Positions 1 to 7,221 of a stretch of 64,000 bases of DNA are shown here, in pieces. The DNA comes from Streptomyces sp. LUP47B (lineage in GTDB: Bacteria > Actinomycetota > Actinomycetes > Streptomycetales > Streptomycetaceae). Numbering within the stretch: position 1 is the first letter of the stretch; the number at the start of each line of letters is the position of its first letter. Below the pieces are notes generated by a model. That model saw nothing but the letters and a program-made list of their open reading frames with translations, was not told the DNA's origin and ran no database searches. The stretch lies in contig NZ_MJAH01000013.1 in the NCBI RefSeq assembly GCF_001746295.1, forward strand, positions 205,874 through 269,873. Direction: 5' to 3'. A program made the position numbers and the translations under genes.

Positions 1-1403
1 AGCGGTGCCGCGGCCGCGATCAGCGGGCGGGACAGCAAGGGGGTGAGGATGAAGACACCGATGATCAGCAGGACCGCGCCCATGCCCATGGGGGCCTGGC
101 CGTCCGAGCCGTCCATGGTGGTGGCCGCCAGGATCACGGCGACACCCGCCCCGCTGAACAGCGCGCCCAGCGTGTTGCGCAGCACCAGCGACTTGGTCGT
201 CGCCTTCGCGTGCACACTGCTCATCGCCGCGACCGGCGGGATCTTCGCCGCCCTGCGGCCCGGCAGCCAGGCCGCCAGCATGGTGATCAGGACGCCGACC
301 GCGAGGGCCGTGCCGACCGTGCCCGGCGTGATGACGAGCGGCCCGTCCGGGACGGTCGCCCCGAGCGTGCCCATGAGGGACTTGAGCCCGGCGCCGATAC
401 CGATACCGGCCACCAGACCGGTCACGGCGGCGACCAGACCCACCACGAACGCCTCGATCAGCACCGACCGCGTGACCTGCCTGCGAGACGCGCCGACGGC
501 CCTGAGCAGTGCCAGCTCCTTGGTGCGCTGGGCGACCAGCATGGTGAAGGTGTTGGCGATGATGAAGGTGCCGACGAAGAGCGCGATGCCCGCGAAGACC
601 AGCAGTCCCTGCTTGAGACCGCTCATCGAGGAGGAGATCAACCGGGCCTGGCTGTCGGCGAGTTCCTTGCCGGTGGTGGTCTCCACCCGGTCGGCGGGGA
701 GCGCCTTCTTCAGCGCCGCCTGCAGCGCGGTCTGGGAGGTGCCGGAGGCCGCCTTCACGTCGATCTCGTCGTACGTCCCCGGCTTGCCGAACAGCTTCTG
801 GGCGGTGGCCGTGTCGAAGAGGGCGAGGCTGCCGCCGGCAGCGACATTGCCGTCGTCGGTGGTGAAGACGCCGGTGACGACCGGCTTCAGGACCGGGCCG
901 TCGACCGAGATGCGCACGGTGTCGCCGACCTTGTAGCCGGACCGCTTCGCGGTCTCGGAGTCGATCGCGACCTGGTTCGCGCCGTGCGGTGCGGCGCCCT
1001 CGGACAGCGGGTACCGGGGGTCCTTGTCCCCGTAGTAGTTGCCGCCCTGCGACTGGAAGCCGCCGCCGATGAGCTTGCCGTCCTTGTCGGCGATGGCGGT
1101 GAAGCCGCTGACGACGCCGATGGCGTGGGAGGCCCCCGGAACCCCGGCGCTCTTCTCGAGCAGCGCCTGGGTCAGGTCGGGGCTCTTCCCGATCGTGTTG
1201 CCCTTGTCCTCCCGGGACTTGGCGGTGACGGCCACGTCGACCTGGTCGAAGCCCTTGGCCGAACTCTTCTGGTAGGCCTCGGAGATGGTGTTGGTGAAGA
1301 CCAGCGTGCCGGACACGAACGCCACGCCGAGCATGACGGCGAGCACGGTCATGAGCAGTCTGGCCTTGTGCGCGAGTACGTTGCGCAGGGCGGTGCGGAA
1401 CAT
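1..1403 (-). CDS. ABC transporter permease, FtsX/MacB type (C-terminus beyond window)
   Basis: This gene encodes the membrane subunit of a MacB/LolCDE-like ABC system. The N-terminus (MFRTALRNVLAHKARLL) carries the first membrane segment, followed by about 220 residues of extracytoplasmic MacB-type periplasmic core and then FtsX-type helices near GLLVFAGIALFVGTFIIANT. A second group of helices starts before the window ends. The ATG at 1403 overlaps the stop of the upstream ATPase gene by one base (TGATG), so the two are translationally coupled. The 3' end lies outside the window, so length cannot be judged. Substrate is unknown; such systems usually export lipoproteins, peptides or antimicrobials. 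Confidence 0.88.
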   Translation of the reverse strand, partial: MFRTALRNVLAHKARLLMTVLAVMLGVAFVSGTLVFTNTISEAYQKSSAKGFDQVDVAVTAKSREDKGNTIGKSPDLTQALLEKSAGVPGASHAIGVVSGFTAIADKDGKLIGGGFQSQGGNYYGDKDPRYPLSEGAAPHGANQVAIDSETAKRSGYKVGDTVRISVDGPVLKPVVTGVFTTDDGNVAAGGSLALFDTATAQKLFGKPGTYDEIDVKAASGTSQTALQAALKKALPADRVETTTGKELADSQARLISSSMSGLKQGLLVFAGIALFVGTFIIANTFTMLVAQRTKELALLRAVGASRRQVTRSVLIEAFVVGLVAAVTGLVAGIGIGAGLKSLMGTLGATVPDGPLVITPGTVGTALAVGVLITMLAAWLPGRRAAKIPPVAAMSSVHAKATTKSLVLRNTLGALFSGAGVAVILAATTMDGSDGQAPMGMGAVLLIIGVFILTPLLSRPLIAAAAP

Positions 1404-2173
1404 CAGGAGGTACGGCCCTTCGCGTCGAACTGCTTCATGAAGTCGAGCACGTTGTCGGCGGTGGGCTGGTACATCTCGTCGACGATCCGGCCGTCCGCGA
1501 GGAACACCACCCGGTCCGCGTACGCCGCGGCCACCGGGTCGTGGGTCACCATGACGACCGTCTGCCCCAGCTCCCGCACGGAGTTGCGCAGGAAGCCCAG
1601 CACCTCGGCGCCGGAGCGGGAGTCGAGGTTTCCGGTCGGCTCGTCGCCGAAGATGATGTCGGGCCTGGACGCCAGTGCCCGGGCGACGGCGACACGCTGC
1701 TGCTGGCCGCCGGAGAGCTGGGCGGGCCGGTGGCTGAGGCGGTCCCGCAGGCCGACCATCTGGATGACCGACTCCAGCCACTGCTTGTCCGGTTTGCGGC
1801 CGGCGATGTCCATCGGGAGGGTGATGTTCTCCAGGGCCGTCAGGGTCGGCAGCAGATTGAACGCCTGGAAGATGAAGCCGATCTTGTCCCGCCGCAGCTT
1901 GGTCAGCTGCTTGTCCTTCAGGGAGCCGAGCTCGGTCTCGCCGATGCGGACCGAACCGGAGGAGAAGGTGTCGAGGCCGGCGACGCAGTGCATCAGCGTG
2001 GACTTGCCGGAGCCGGAGGGACCCATGATCGCGGTGAACTCGGCCTGGTGGAACTCGACGGTGACCCGGTCCAGGGCGACCACCTGGGTCTCGCCCTGTC
2101 CGTAGACCTTCGACAGATCCGTGGCGCGCGCGGCCACGGTGGTGGTCCGGCCGGCGACTGGAGTGGTGGTCAC
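1403..2173 (-). CDS. ABC transporter ATP-binding protein, MacB/LolD family
   Basis: This 256-residue nucleotide-binding subunit energises the FtsX-type permease encoded immediately downstream. Walker A is GPSGSGKST, the signature is LSGGQQQR, Walker B is DIIFGDEPTGNLDS, and the switch histidine is in VMVTHD. The GDEPTGNLD form of Walker B is typical of the LolD/MacB branch. The start is a GTG at 2173 with AGGAG about nine bases upstream. The first 15 residues (TTTPVAGRTTTVAAR) are an unconserved extension. The pair reads away from bldA, so the spacer between them carries promoters for both directions. Confidence 0.93.
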   Translation of the reverse strand: MTTTPVAGRTTTVAARATDLSKVYGQGETQVVALDRVTVEFHQAEFTAIMGPSGSGKSTLMHCVAGLDTFSSGSVRIGETELGSLKDKQLTKLRRDKIGFIFQAFNLLPTLTALENITLPMDIAGRKPDKQWLESVIQMVGLRDRLSHRPAQLSGGQQQRVAVARALASRPDIIFGDEPTGNLDSRSGAEVLGFLRNSVRELGQTVVMVTHDPVAAAYADRVVFLADGRIVDEMYQPTADNVLDFMKQFDAKGRTS

Positions 2174-2563
2174 GGGATGGAACTCCTAGCGGGACGACAT
2201 CGTTGAAGGACGTCTTCCATCGTGGTGGCCGCAGCGCGCCGTGTAGTCAGCCGCAGTTCTGGTTCCGAGGGCAGACTTCGGAGGGACCGCGCCGCTCGGT
2301 GTCATACCTGGGGATGACGGCGGCCCCTGATCGGGGCAAGTGCAGAGAACAGGTGGAGCGTCCTCGTTCGGGCGGTGAAATTCCGTCATTCCGCGTGCGC
2401 GGCCTGGTGTCCCACGGAACGCTATTGGCAAGTGCGGATGGCGTGTTCCACGGTCTGATGCACCCTCAGACGTCAATAAAATAAGACAACATCGGTCCGC
2501 CCGTCCGCAGTTCGGGGGACGCACCCCGATAGGCTCGGACCTTCGACGCGGAGCCCATGGCCT
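2174..2563. other. Intergenic region between ABC operon and bldA
   Basis: These 390 bases hold no convincing gene. The possible reading frames lack ribosome sites and Streptomyces-like codon positions. The region must contain the ABC operon promoter (minus strand) and the bldA promoter (plus strand). A local drop in GC (cgtcaataaaataagacaac, 2481-2500) is striking against the surrounding sequence and fits a promoter region. Confidence 0.5.
2530..2535 (+). promoter_or_regulatory. Candidate -10 element of bldA
   Basis: TAGGCT at 2530-2535 fits the Streptomyces vegetative -10 consensus (TAGRRT-like) and lies about 29 bases before the mature tRNA. A good -35 box is not obvious at 17-18 bases spacing, so the call is weak. 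Confidence 0.35.
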
Positions 2564-2647
2564 GCCCGGATGGTGGAATGCAGACACGGCGAGCTTAAAC
2601 CTCGCTGCCCCTTCGCGGGCGTGCCGGTTCAAGTCCGGCTCCGGGCA
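2564..2647 (+). tRNA. bldA: tRNA-Leu(TAA), bldA
   Basis: This 84-base class II tRNA has acceptor strands GCCCGGA (2564-2570) and TCCGGGC (2640-2646). The anticodon stem GCGAG/CTCGC (2589-2593, 2601-2605) encloses loop CTTAAAC, which places anticodon TAA at 2596-2598. There is a long variable arm and the TPsiC arm GGTTCAAGTCC. The CCA end is not encoded. It reads UUA, the rarest codon in Streptomyces, and is the developmental tRNA bldA, which controls aerial growth and antibiotic production through TTA-containing genes. I saw no in-frame TTA in the genes I checked by eye in this window. Confidence 0.97.
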
Positions 2648-2696
2648 CTTTCCCGCCCACGCAGTGAGTTCTCACGCGTGGGCCGGTACTCCGCCG

Positions 2697-2957
2697 TCAA
2701 CCCTCGTAGACGGTCAGTACGGCACCGTCGATCTCGATCCGGCGACCGGCGCGCATGCCGTCGCGGCGCAGTGTTCTCAGACAGGTGTGGAACAGGGGCA
2801 GCTCGTCCGCGTCCAGGACGGCGGCGGCCAGTTCCACGAGTTCGGTCACTGACTGATCGGTCAGTACCCCGGGCAGCTCGCCGGAGAGCAGAACGACCGA
2901 TTCACCGGCGGGCCCGCGGACCACGGCTGTGGCCGGCCCACCATGCACGAACAACAC
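2697..2957 (-). CDS. Small conserved hypothetical protein (86 aa)
   Basis: The reading frame has Streptomyces-like codon bias and encodes a soluble 86-residue protein with no signal peptide or membrane segment. It begins MLFVHGGPATAVVRG and ends IEIDGAVLTVYEG. A GGGGGG ribosome site precedes the GTG at 2957 by only three bases, so the TTG at 2954 or the GTG at 2945 may be the true start. It is convergent with bldA, with 49 bases between the tRNA end and its stop codon. I do not recognise a domain. Function is unknown. Confidence 0.65.
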   Translation of the reverse strand: MLFVHGGPATAVVRGPAGESVVLLSGELPGVLTDQSVTELVELAAAVLDADELPLFHTCLRTLRRDGMRAGRRIEIDGAVLTVYEG

Positions 2958-3995
2958 ATTCCCCCCTGGGAGCCCGGGGTCGTGCGGCTCTCGCTCCTCG
3001 GGCAGGACGAGAGACTAGCGGGGGAGTGCGGTGCTTTCGGCCACAGTCGAAATTCTTTTTCCGACTCCACGGAAGAGTGAACATCCGCGGTCGAGGACCG
3101 CCGGGACATGCTTCCGGACGGTCACTTCCTTGGCCAGGGGTGGGGTGGGGAGGGGTGGGTTTCGGAGGTTCGGTCGCGGTGGCGGACTCTCGGTTCGGGG
3201 GGGCCGCGTCTGTGGGGGTGGGGCTGGGATCCCGGGCGGGTGCGCGCGCGAGAGGGCGGGGCCCGGAAGGTCGCTTCGTGGGGGAGGAGCGAGTGTCTGA
3301 TGCTCGTGCGGTCCGGGGCGGGCGCCGTGCGTGCGGTCGTGTAGTCCGGGCGCGTGTCGGGCGGTGTTTGCCCGGTGCGGGGTCGTCCTCAGGGGGCTCG
3401 CGTGGAGTGGAGCAGGGGCCCGAAGGGGGAGCGCCTTCAGGGTTGGCCGGCTCGGGCGCCCGTTTGGCGTGACGTGGGGATGGGCGCCGACCGGCCGCTC
3501 ACATGGCGTGGGGCTGGATGGCGGCGAGTTGCTCGCGGGGCGTGAGGTCGGGTGCCCGCCGGCCGCTGGCGGGGCGTCGGGTCGGGGCCCGGAGGAGCCG
3601 CGCCGGTGGGGTGGGGCGGTGCCAGGGCGGCCGTGAAGGGTGCATCCGTGGGGTGGGTCAGTGCCAGGGCGGCCGATTGCGTGGTGCAGGGTCGGGGTCT
3701 GAGGGTGCGTCCGCGGGGTGGGGCGGTGCCCGGGTGGGTGTGAAGGGTGCGTCCGCGGGGTGGGGCGGTGCCCGGGTGGGTGTGAAGGGTGCATCCGTGG
3801 GGTGGGTCAGTGCCAGGGCGGCCGATTGCGTGGTGCAGGGTCGGGGCTCTGAGGGGTGCGTCCGCGGGGTGGGGCGGTGCCCGGGTGGCCGTGAAGGGTG
3901 CGTCCGGCGGGTGGGCCAGTGCCCGGGTGGCCGCCTGCCTGGGCGTGGTCGTTCTTCGGAGTGGGGCTCGGGTCCGGACTGGCGGGGCCCGGTGG
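2958..3995. other. G-rich region without a supported gene
   Basis: About 1 kb separates the 86-residue protein gene from the HTH regulator gene. The plus strand is extremely G-rich with strong GGGG tracts. Open frames exist on both strands only because stop codons are rare in such sequence; their products are Pro/His/Arg or Gly/Arg low-complexity and lack ribosome sites. The first 100 bases should hold the promoter of the 86-residue protein gene. The right half contains a tandem repeat array annotated separately. Confidence 0.6.
3600..3935 (+). repeat. Degenerate 42-bp / 66-bp tandem repeat array
   Basis: Six units start with GA(A/G)GGGTGC(A/G)TCCG at about 3635, 3701, 3742, 3784, 3851 and 3893. 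Spacings are 66, 41, 42, 67 and 42 bases. The short unit contains GGGTGGGGCGGTGCCCGGGTGG; the long form carries an extra block of roughly 24 bases (gattgcgtggtgcagggtcg). The units at 3742 and 3784 are nearly identical. The array is G-rich on the plus strand and looks non-coding. It lies 60 bases beyond the 3' end of the HTH regulator gene. Confidence 0.8.
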
Positions 3996-4388
3996 TTACT
4001 TCTTCGGGGTGCGGTCCAGTAGGGACTCCACGAGCGCGGTCACGTGGCGGCGGTCGTCGGCCGAGAGTTTCTGGAGGCTGGCGATGAGCAGGTCCACCTC
4101 GGGGTCGGCCGGGCGGGCCGTGCCCTCGGGGTCCTGGCCGGCCGGTGAGCCGTACACATGGATGCCGCAGGCCTCGGCGGCGGAGCGGCGCACGGTGTCC
4201 AACGGCAGTTCCAGCCCCTTGGACAGCCCCTCCAGGGTGGTCGACTGGGGCATGCGGACGACGCGGTCGGTGGTCGCCAGGTGGTGGACGGTGGAGCGCG
4301 GGATACCGCCGCGGCGCGCCACGTCACCGTAGGACCAGCCCTTGCGGTCCAGGCGCTCACGGATCAACTGCTGCAGTGCGTTGGCCAC
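3996..4388 (-). CDS. Small helix-turn-helix regulator next to peptide operon
   Basis: This is a 130-residue DNA-binding protein. The N-terminal half (VANALQQLIRERLDRKGWSY) leads into an XRE/lambda-repressor-like helix-turn-helix: SYGDVARRGGIPRSTVHHL, then the downstream helices STTLEGLSKGLELPLDTV. The C-terminal 45 residues (DPEVDLLIASLQKLSADDRRH) are helical and probably mediate oligomerisation. I chose the GTG at 4388 because AGGAAG lies 10 bases upstream; an ATG at 4430 has no ribosome site. It diverges from two small peptide genes, and two matching palindromes lie in the shared promoter region. It is therefore the likely local regulator of that operon, which is an inference from position. 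Confidence 0.82.
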   Translation of the reverse strand: MANALQQLIRERLDRKGWSYGDVARRGGIPRSTVHHLATTDRVVRMPQSTTLEGLSKGLELPLDTVRRSAAEACGIHVYGSPAGQDPEGTARPADPEVDLLIASLQKLSADDRRHVTALVESLLDRTPKK

Positions 4389-4517
4389 GGGTGGGTCACT
4401 TCCTGCTCGCCGCTCGGCGGAACCGTCCATGTCGCAGCCGATTCTACGGGCGGCCCCACCCGCCGCCGAAAGGGTGATTCCCCGAACGGGTTGCGCACAG
4501 GCCCCGCCAGGCCCTAG

Positions 4518-4558
4518 TGTCCAATCTCGTTGGACAGCACGTCCGACCAAGTTGGACA
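4518..4558. promoter_or_regulatory. Paired operator-like palindromes upstream of peptide operon
   Basis: Site 1 is a perfect inverted repeat TGTCCAA-TCTCG-TTGGACA at 4518-4536. Site 2 is CGTCCGA-CCAAG-TTGGACA at 4540-4558, identical in the right half and matching 5 of 7 in the left half. Both have a five-base spacer, and they are offset by exactly 22 bases, two helical turns. They lie 60-100 bases before the first peptide gene and about 130 bases from the HTH gene start. The obvious candidate ligand is the adjacent HTH protein. Confidence 0.75.
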
Positions 4559-4620
4559 GAGTGTGGGGGGAACCTGACTCGGTCCGACCGGAAATGCCCA
4601 TCCCTGAGGGGGAATTGATC

Positions 4621-4836
4621 ATGATGGACGCTCACGAGCTCGAGGCCGAGTCCGCGGAACTGCTGCCGGGCCGGGAGGCCCTCGGTCGTCTGAAGTTCAG
4701 CTTCAACAAGACGACCAACGTGACCAAGCACATCGCCAACGTCGAGGCCCACAACTCGTCCCTGGCCGTCAACGACCACTCCTTCGCGTCGGCCGCCGCC
4801 TCCAGCGCGGGCCAGAGCATCACGGTCACCCAGTAA
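4621..4836 (+). CDS. Small peptide precursor A (71 aa)
   Basis: This gene encodes a 71-residue peptide with no classical signal sequence. Residues from HELEAESAELLPGREALG through KTTNVTKHIAN are acidic and then basic, and are almost identical to the next gene's product. The C-terminal 31 residues (VEAHNSSLAVNDHS... to QSITVTQ) are rich in Ser, Ala and Asn with alternating small/polar residues and no Cys. A conserved leader-like N-terminus with a more variable C-terminus is the usual layout of a processed peptide precursor. TGAGGGGGAATTGATC provides the ribosome site before tandem ATGs at 4621 and 4624. I do not recognise the family. Confidence 0.9.
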   Translation: MMDAHELEAESAELLPGREALGRLKFSFNKTTNVTKHIANVEAHNSSLAVNDHSFASAAASSAGQSITVTQ

Positions 4837-4888
4837 CACCCGCGCACCACCTCGAACCCCATCCGCATCACCTGAAAGGACGTCCGTC

Positions 4889-5107
4889 ATGAGCATGGAC
4901 ATGCACGAGCTGGAGACCGAGTCCGCCGAGCTGCTGCCGGGCCGGGAGGCCCTGGGCCGTCTGAAGTTCAGCTTCAACAAGACGACCAACGTCACCAAGC
5001 ACATCGCCAACATCCAGGCGGACAACCAGTCCGCGGCGCTCAACGACCACTCCTCGTACTCGGTCGCCGAGTCGCAGGCCTCGCAGTCGATCGTCGTCAA
5101 GCAGTAG
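4889..5107 (+). CDS. Small peptide precursor B (72 aa), paralogue of A
   Basis: This 72-residue peptide is a tandem duplicate of the preceding gene, 52 bases downstream. From the MD near the start the two products align without gaps over 70 residues. The first 39 positions differ at only two places, while the C-terminal 31 differ at about half. Invariant C-terminal positions include NDHS, QSI and the final Q, and changes keep the hydrophobic/polar alternation. A GAAAGGACG ribosome site precedes the ATG at 4889; a second ATG lies two codons in. It is followed by a strong hairpin and then by an M50 protease gene, a likely processing partner by position. Confidence 0.92.
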   Translation: MSMDMHELETESAELLPGREALGRLKFSFNKTTNVTKHIANIQADNQSAALNDHSSYSVAESQASQSIVVKQ

Positions 5108-5122
5108 CGCCGGCCTGATCAC

Positions 5123-5173
5123 GGCCGTCGGGGTGGGCCGCCCGTACCAGCGGTGCGGTCCACCCCGACGGCC
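5123..5173 (+). terminator. Strong hairpin between peptide B and M50 protease gene
   Basis: GGCCGTCGGGGTGG (5123-5136) pairs perfectly with CCACCCCGACGGCC (5160-5173), giving a 14-bp stem around a 23-base loop that can form a smaller CCGC/GCGG stem. No T-run follows. It lies 15 bases after the peptide B stop and 42 bases before the M50 start. It is likely a partial terminator or 3' stabiliser that makes peptide mRNA more abundant than protease mRNA. Confidence 0.75.
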
Positions 5174-5215
5174 ATGCAAGGGGGGAAACGGGGAGGACGT
5201 GGGGGGAGACCACAT

Positions 5216-7150
5216 ATGACAGTGCTCGGAGACGGGCCCCCGACGCTGTACGACCCGGGGCCGGTGCCCGGGCCCGGCGGCTGGCCGGTGACGTACGAGC
5301 AGGTGGCCACGGGCAGCCTGCCGGTCGTCGAAGCGCCGCTGGTACCGCGGCTCAGCGCGGGACTGCGACTGCACGGCGAGTACCAGGGATCGGGCTTCAC
5401 CGAGCCCAAGTACATCGCCCGCCGGGGGGACGGGCAGGTCGTGCAGCTGTCACGGCTGCTCCATCTCGTGGCGTCGTCCGTGGACGGCGTACGCGACACC
5501 GAGTCGATCGCCCACCGGGTGAGTGCGAGGTTCGGCCGCGAGGTCAGCGGCGAGAACATCCGCTACCTGGTGGAGAAGAAGCTCGAACCGCTCGGGGTGA
5601 CGGTCCCCGAGGGCCAGGAGAGCGACGAGGTCGACGCGCCGCGCTCCGACCTGCTGCTCGCCCTCAAGGGCCACCGGGTCATCTTCGACGAGCGGCGCAC
5701 GGCACGGATCGCGCGGATGTTCGCGTGGCTGCACCGGCCGGTCGTGGTCGCGGCCGTGCTGCTCACCACCGTGGCCATGGACGTGTGGCTGTTCGGTTTC
5801 TTCGGGGCGATCGAGCCGGTCCTGGAGGTCCTCGACCAGCCGGTGCTGATCCTGATCGTCTTCGGTCTGACCGTGGCCTCGCTCGTCTTCCACGAGTTCG
5901 GCCACGCCTCCGCGTGCACCTACGGCGGCGCCCGGCCCGGGTGCATCGGCTGCGGGATCTTCCTGATCTGGCCGTCGATGTACACGGACGTCACCGACGT
6001 CTACCGGATCGGACGCGGCGGGCGGATCAGGACCGACCTGGGCGGGGTCTACTTCAACGTCGTCTTCATGCTCGCCATGGCCGGGCTGTACTTCACCACG
6101 GGGGAGCCCTTCTTCCTGGCCGCGGTGTATCTCGGGCACTTCGAGATCCTCGAACAGCTGATGCCGGCGGTGCGGCTGGACGGCTACTACATCCTGGGCG
6201 ACCTCGCCGGGGTCCCGGACCTCTACGGCAAGATCAAGCCGATCCTGCTCGGTCTGGTGCCGGGCAGGAAGGGACGGGCCGCGCGCAAAGAGGTCGCCGG
6301 GCTGAAGAAGTCGGCGCGGACCATCGTCGCCACGTGGGTGCTCACCATGGTCCCGCTGATCATCGGCGAGATGGGCTACGCGCTGTGGAACCTGCCCCGG
6401 ATCATCGCCACGATGACCCGGTCCATGGTCGAGCAGTTCTCCGGCACCGGGTCGGCCTTCGCGGACGGCAAGGTCGTCGAGGGGCTCGTCGGGGTGCTCG
6501 GCTGTCTGATGCTGCTGATCCCGATGGGCGGTGTCGTCTATCTCTCCGTGAAGATCGGAGGCCGGATCCTGCGGGCCGCGAAGCGGTCCACGGCGGGGCG
6601 GCCCCGGCTGCGGGTGACGCTGTGCGCGGTGCTCCTCGCCGGACTGACCGGCCTCAGCTACGCCTGGACGTCCGGGCTGACGCCCCAGCCGCTCCCGAAG
6701 AAGCCCCCGATCGCGCCGATCCTCCAGCCCGGGGTGTCGACGGAGGAACCGCAGCCCCGCCGGGCCACGACGCCTGACGGCAACGCCTCGACATCGGACC
6801 AGGACGCCTCGGACGACCCGGCGGGCACGGGTCCCGATGCGGTTCCGTCCTCGGCGCCGGGGCGCTCCACGGGTTCCGGCGATCCCACCCCCGGAAAGTC
6901 CGCCGACGCGTCGACGTCCGCCGCACCGGCCTCGTCCGCGACGGCACCGGGCTCGGCGACCGGGGGCGCCTCCCGCGGACCGGCGTCCCCGGCCCAGGGC
7001 ACATCGGCGGCCCCGGAACCGTCGTCGCCGGGCACGGGAGCGGGCCCCTCCAGCCCCGCCTCGTCCCCGACCCCGTCGGAAAGCGTCCCGCCCTCACCCA
7101 CCGAGGCCTCGTCCCCACCGCCGGCCAGCGGTTCACCGGGGGCGTCCTGA
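5216..7150 (+). CDS. PqqD-like / M50 membrane zinc metalloprotease
   Basis: This 644-residue membrane protein belongs to the 'putative peptide zinc metalloprotease' group (M50, site-2-protease-like). Residues about 50-130 resemble a PqqD/winged-helix peptide-binding domain (LHGEYQGSGFTEPKY to RYLVEKKLEPLGV). Membrane helices begin near residue 170. The zinc site is HEFGH at 226-230 and the third ligand is probably D322 in VRLDGYYILGDL. The family signature YTDVTDVYRIG is present. After the last helix (TLCAVLLAGLTGLSYAW) comes a tail of about 150 residues rich in Pro/Ser/Thr/Ala, probably outside the cell. The ATG at 5216 has GGGGGGAG seven bases upstream; an earlier in-frame ATG lies inside the preceding hairpin. 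It probably cleaves or exports peptides A/B, an inference from neighbourhood. Confidence 0.88.
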   Translation: MTVLGDGPPTLYDPGPVPGPGGWPVTYEQVATGSLPVVEAPLVPRLSAGLRLHGEYQGSGFTEPKYIARRGDGQVVQLSRLLHLVASSVDGVRDTESIAHRVSARFGREVSGENIRYLVEKKLEPLGVTVPEGQESDEVDAPRSDLLLALKGHRVIFDERRTARIARMFAWLHRPVVVAAVLLTTVAMDVWLFGFFGAIEPVLEVLDQPVLILIVFGLTVASLVFHEFGHASACTYGGARPGCIGCGIFLIWPSMYTDVTDVYRIGRGGRIRTDLGGVYFNVVFMLAMAGLYFTTGEPFFLAAVYLGHFEILEQLMPAVRLDGYYILGDLAGVPDLYGKIKPILLGLVPGRKGRAARKEVAGLKKSARTIVATWVLTMVPLIIGEMGYALWNLPRIIATMTRSMVEQFSGTGSAFADGKVVEGLVGVLGCLMLLIPMGGVVYLSVKIGGRILRAAKRSTAGRPRLRVTLCAVLLAGLTGLSYAWTSGLTPQPLPKKPPIAPILQPGVSTEEPQPRRATTPDGNASTSDQDASDDPAGTGPDAVPSSAPGRSTGSGDPTPGKSADASTSAAPASSATAPGSATGGASRGPASPAQGTSAAPEPSSPGTGAGPSSPASSPTPSESVPPSPTEASSPPPASGSPGAS

Positions 7151-7221
7151 GCGCCCCGGCCGGTCCGGTCGCCACTGCCGCCCCCCGCATCCGTACTCAT
7201 CCATCCATTCAGGGAGATCCC

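Noticed and set aside
210..2105. Very long plus-strand frame opposite the ABC transporter genes
   Set aside because: It is the antisense shadow of two recognisable ABC genes; its product is Arg/Gly/Asp-rich and has no domain.
2186..2632. Minus-strand 148-codon frame across bldA
   Set aside because: It would cover the tRNA gene and part of the ABC promoter. Codon positions lack the expected GC bias.
3015..3794. Minus-strand frame giving a Pro/His-rich protein with repeats (HPSHPPGHRPTPRT)
   Set aside because: It is the complement of the G-rich array, without ribosome site or known domain. I treat it as non-coding.
3600..3935. CRISPR array
   Set aside because: Units are contiguous with no unique spacers, spacing is uneven and no cas genes are present.
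3503..4087. Long plus-strand open frame with Gly/Arg-rich product
   Set aside because: It exists because the repeat array lacks stop codons. It has no ribosome site, overlaps the HTH regulator gene on the other strand and the product is low-complexity.
4621..5107. Lanthipeptide or disulphide-rich bacteriocin precursors
   Set aside because: Neither peptide contains cysteine, and no modification enzyme is adjacent.
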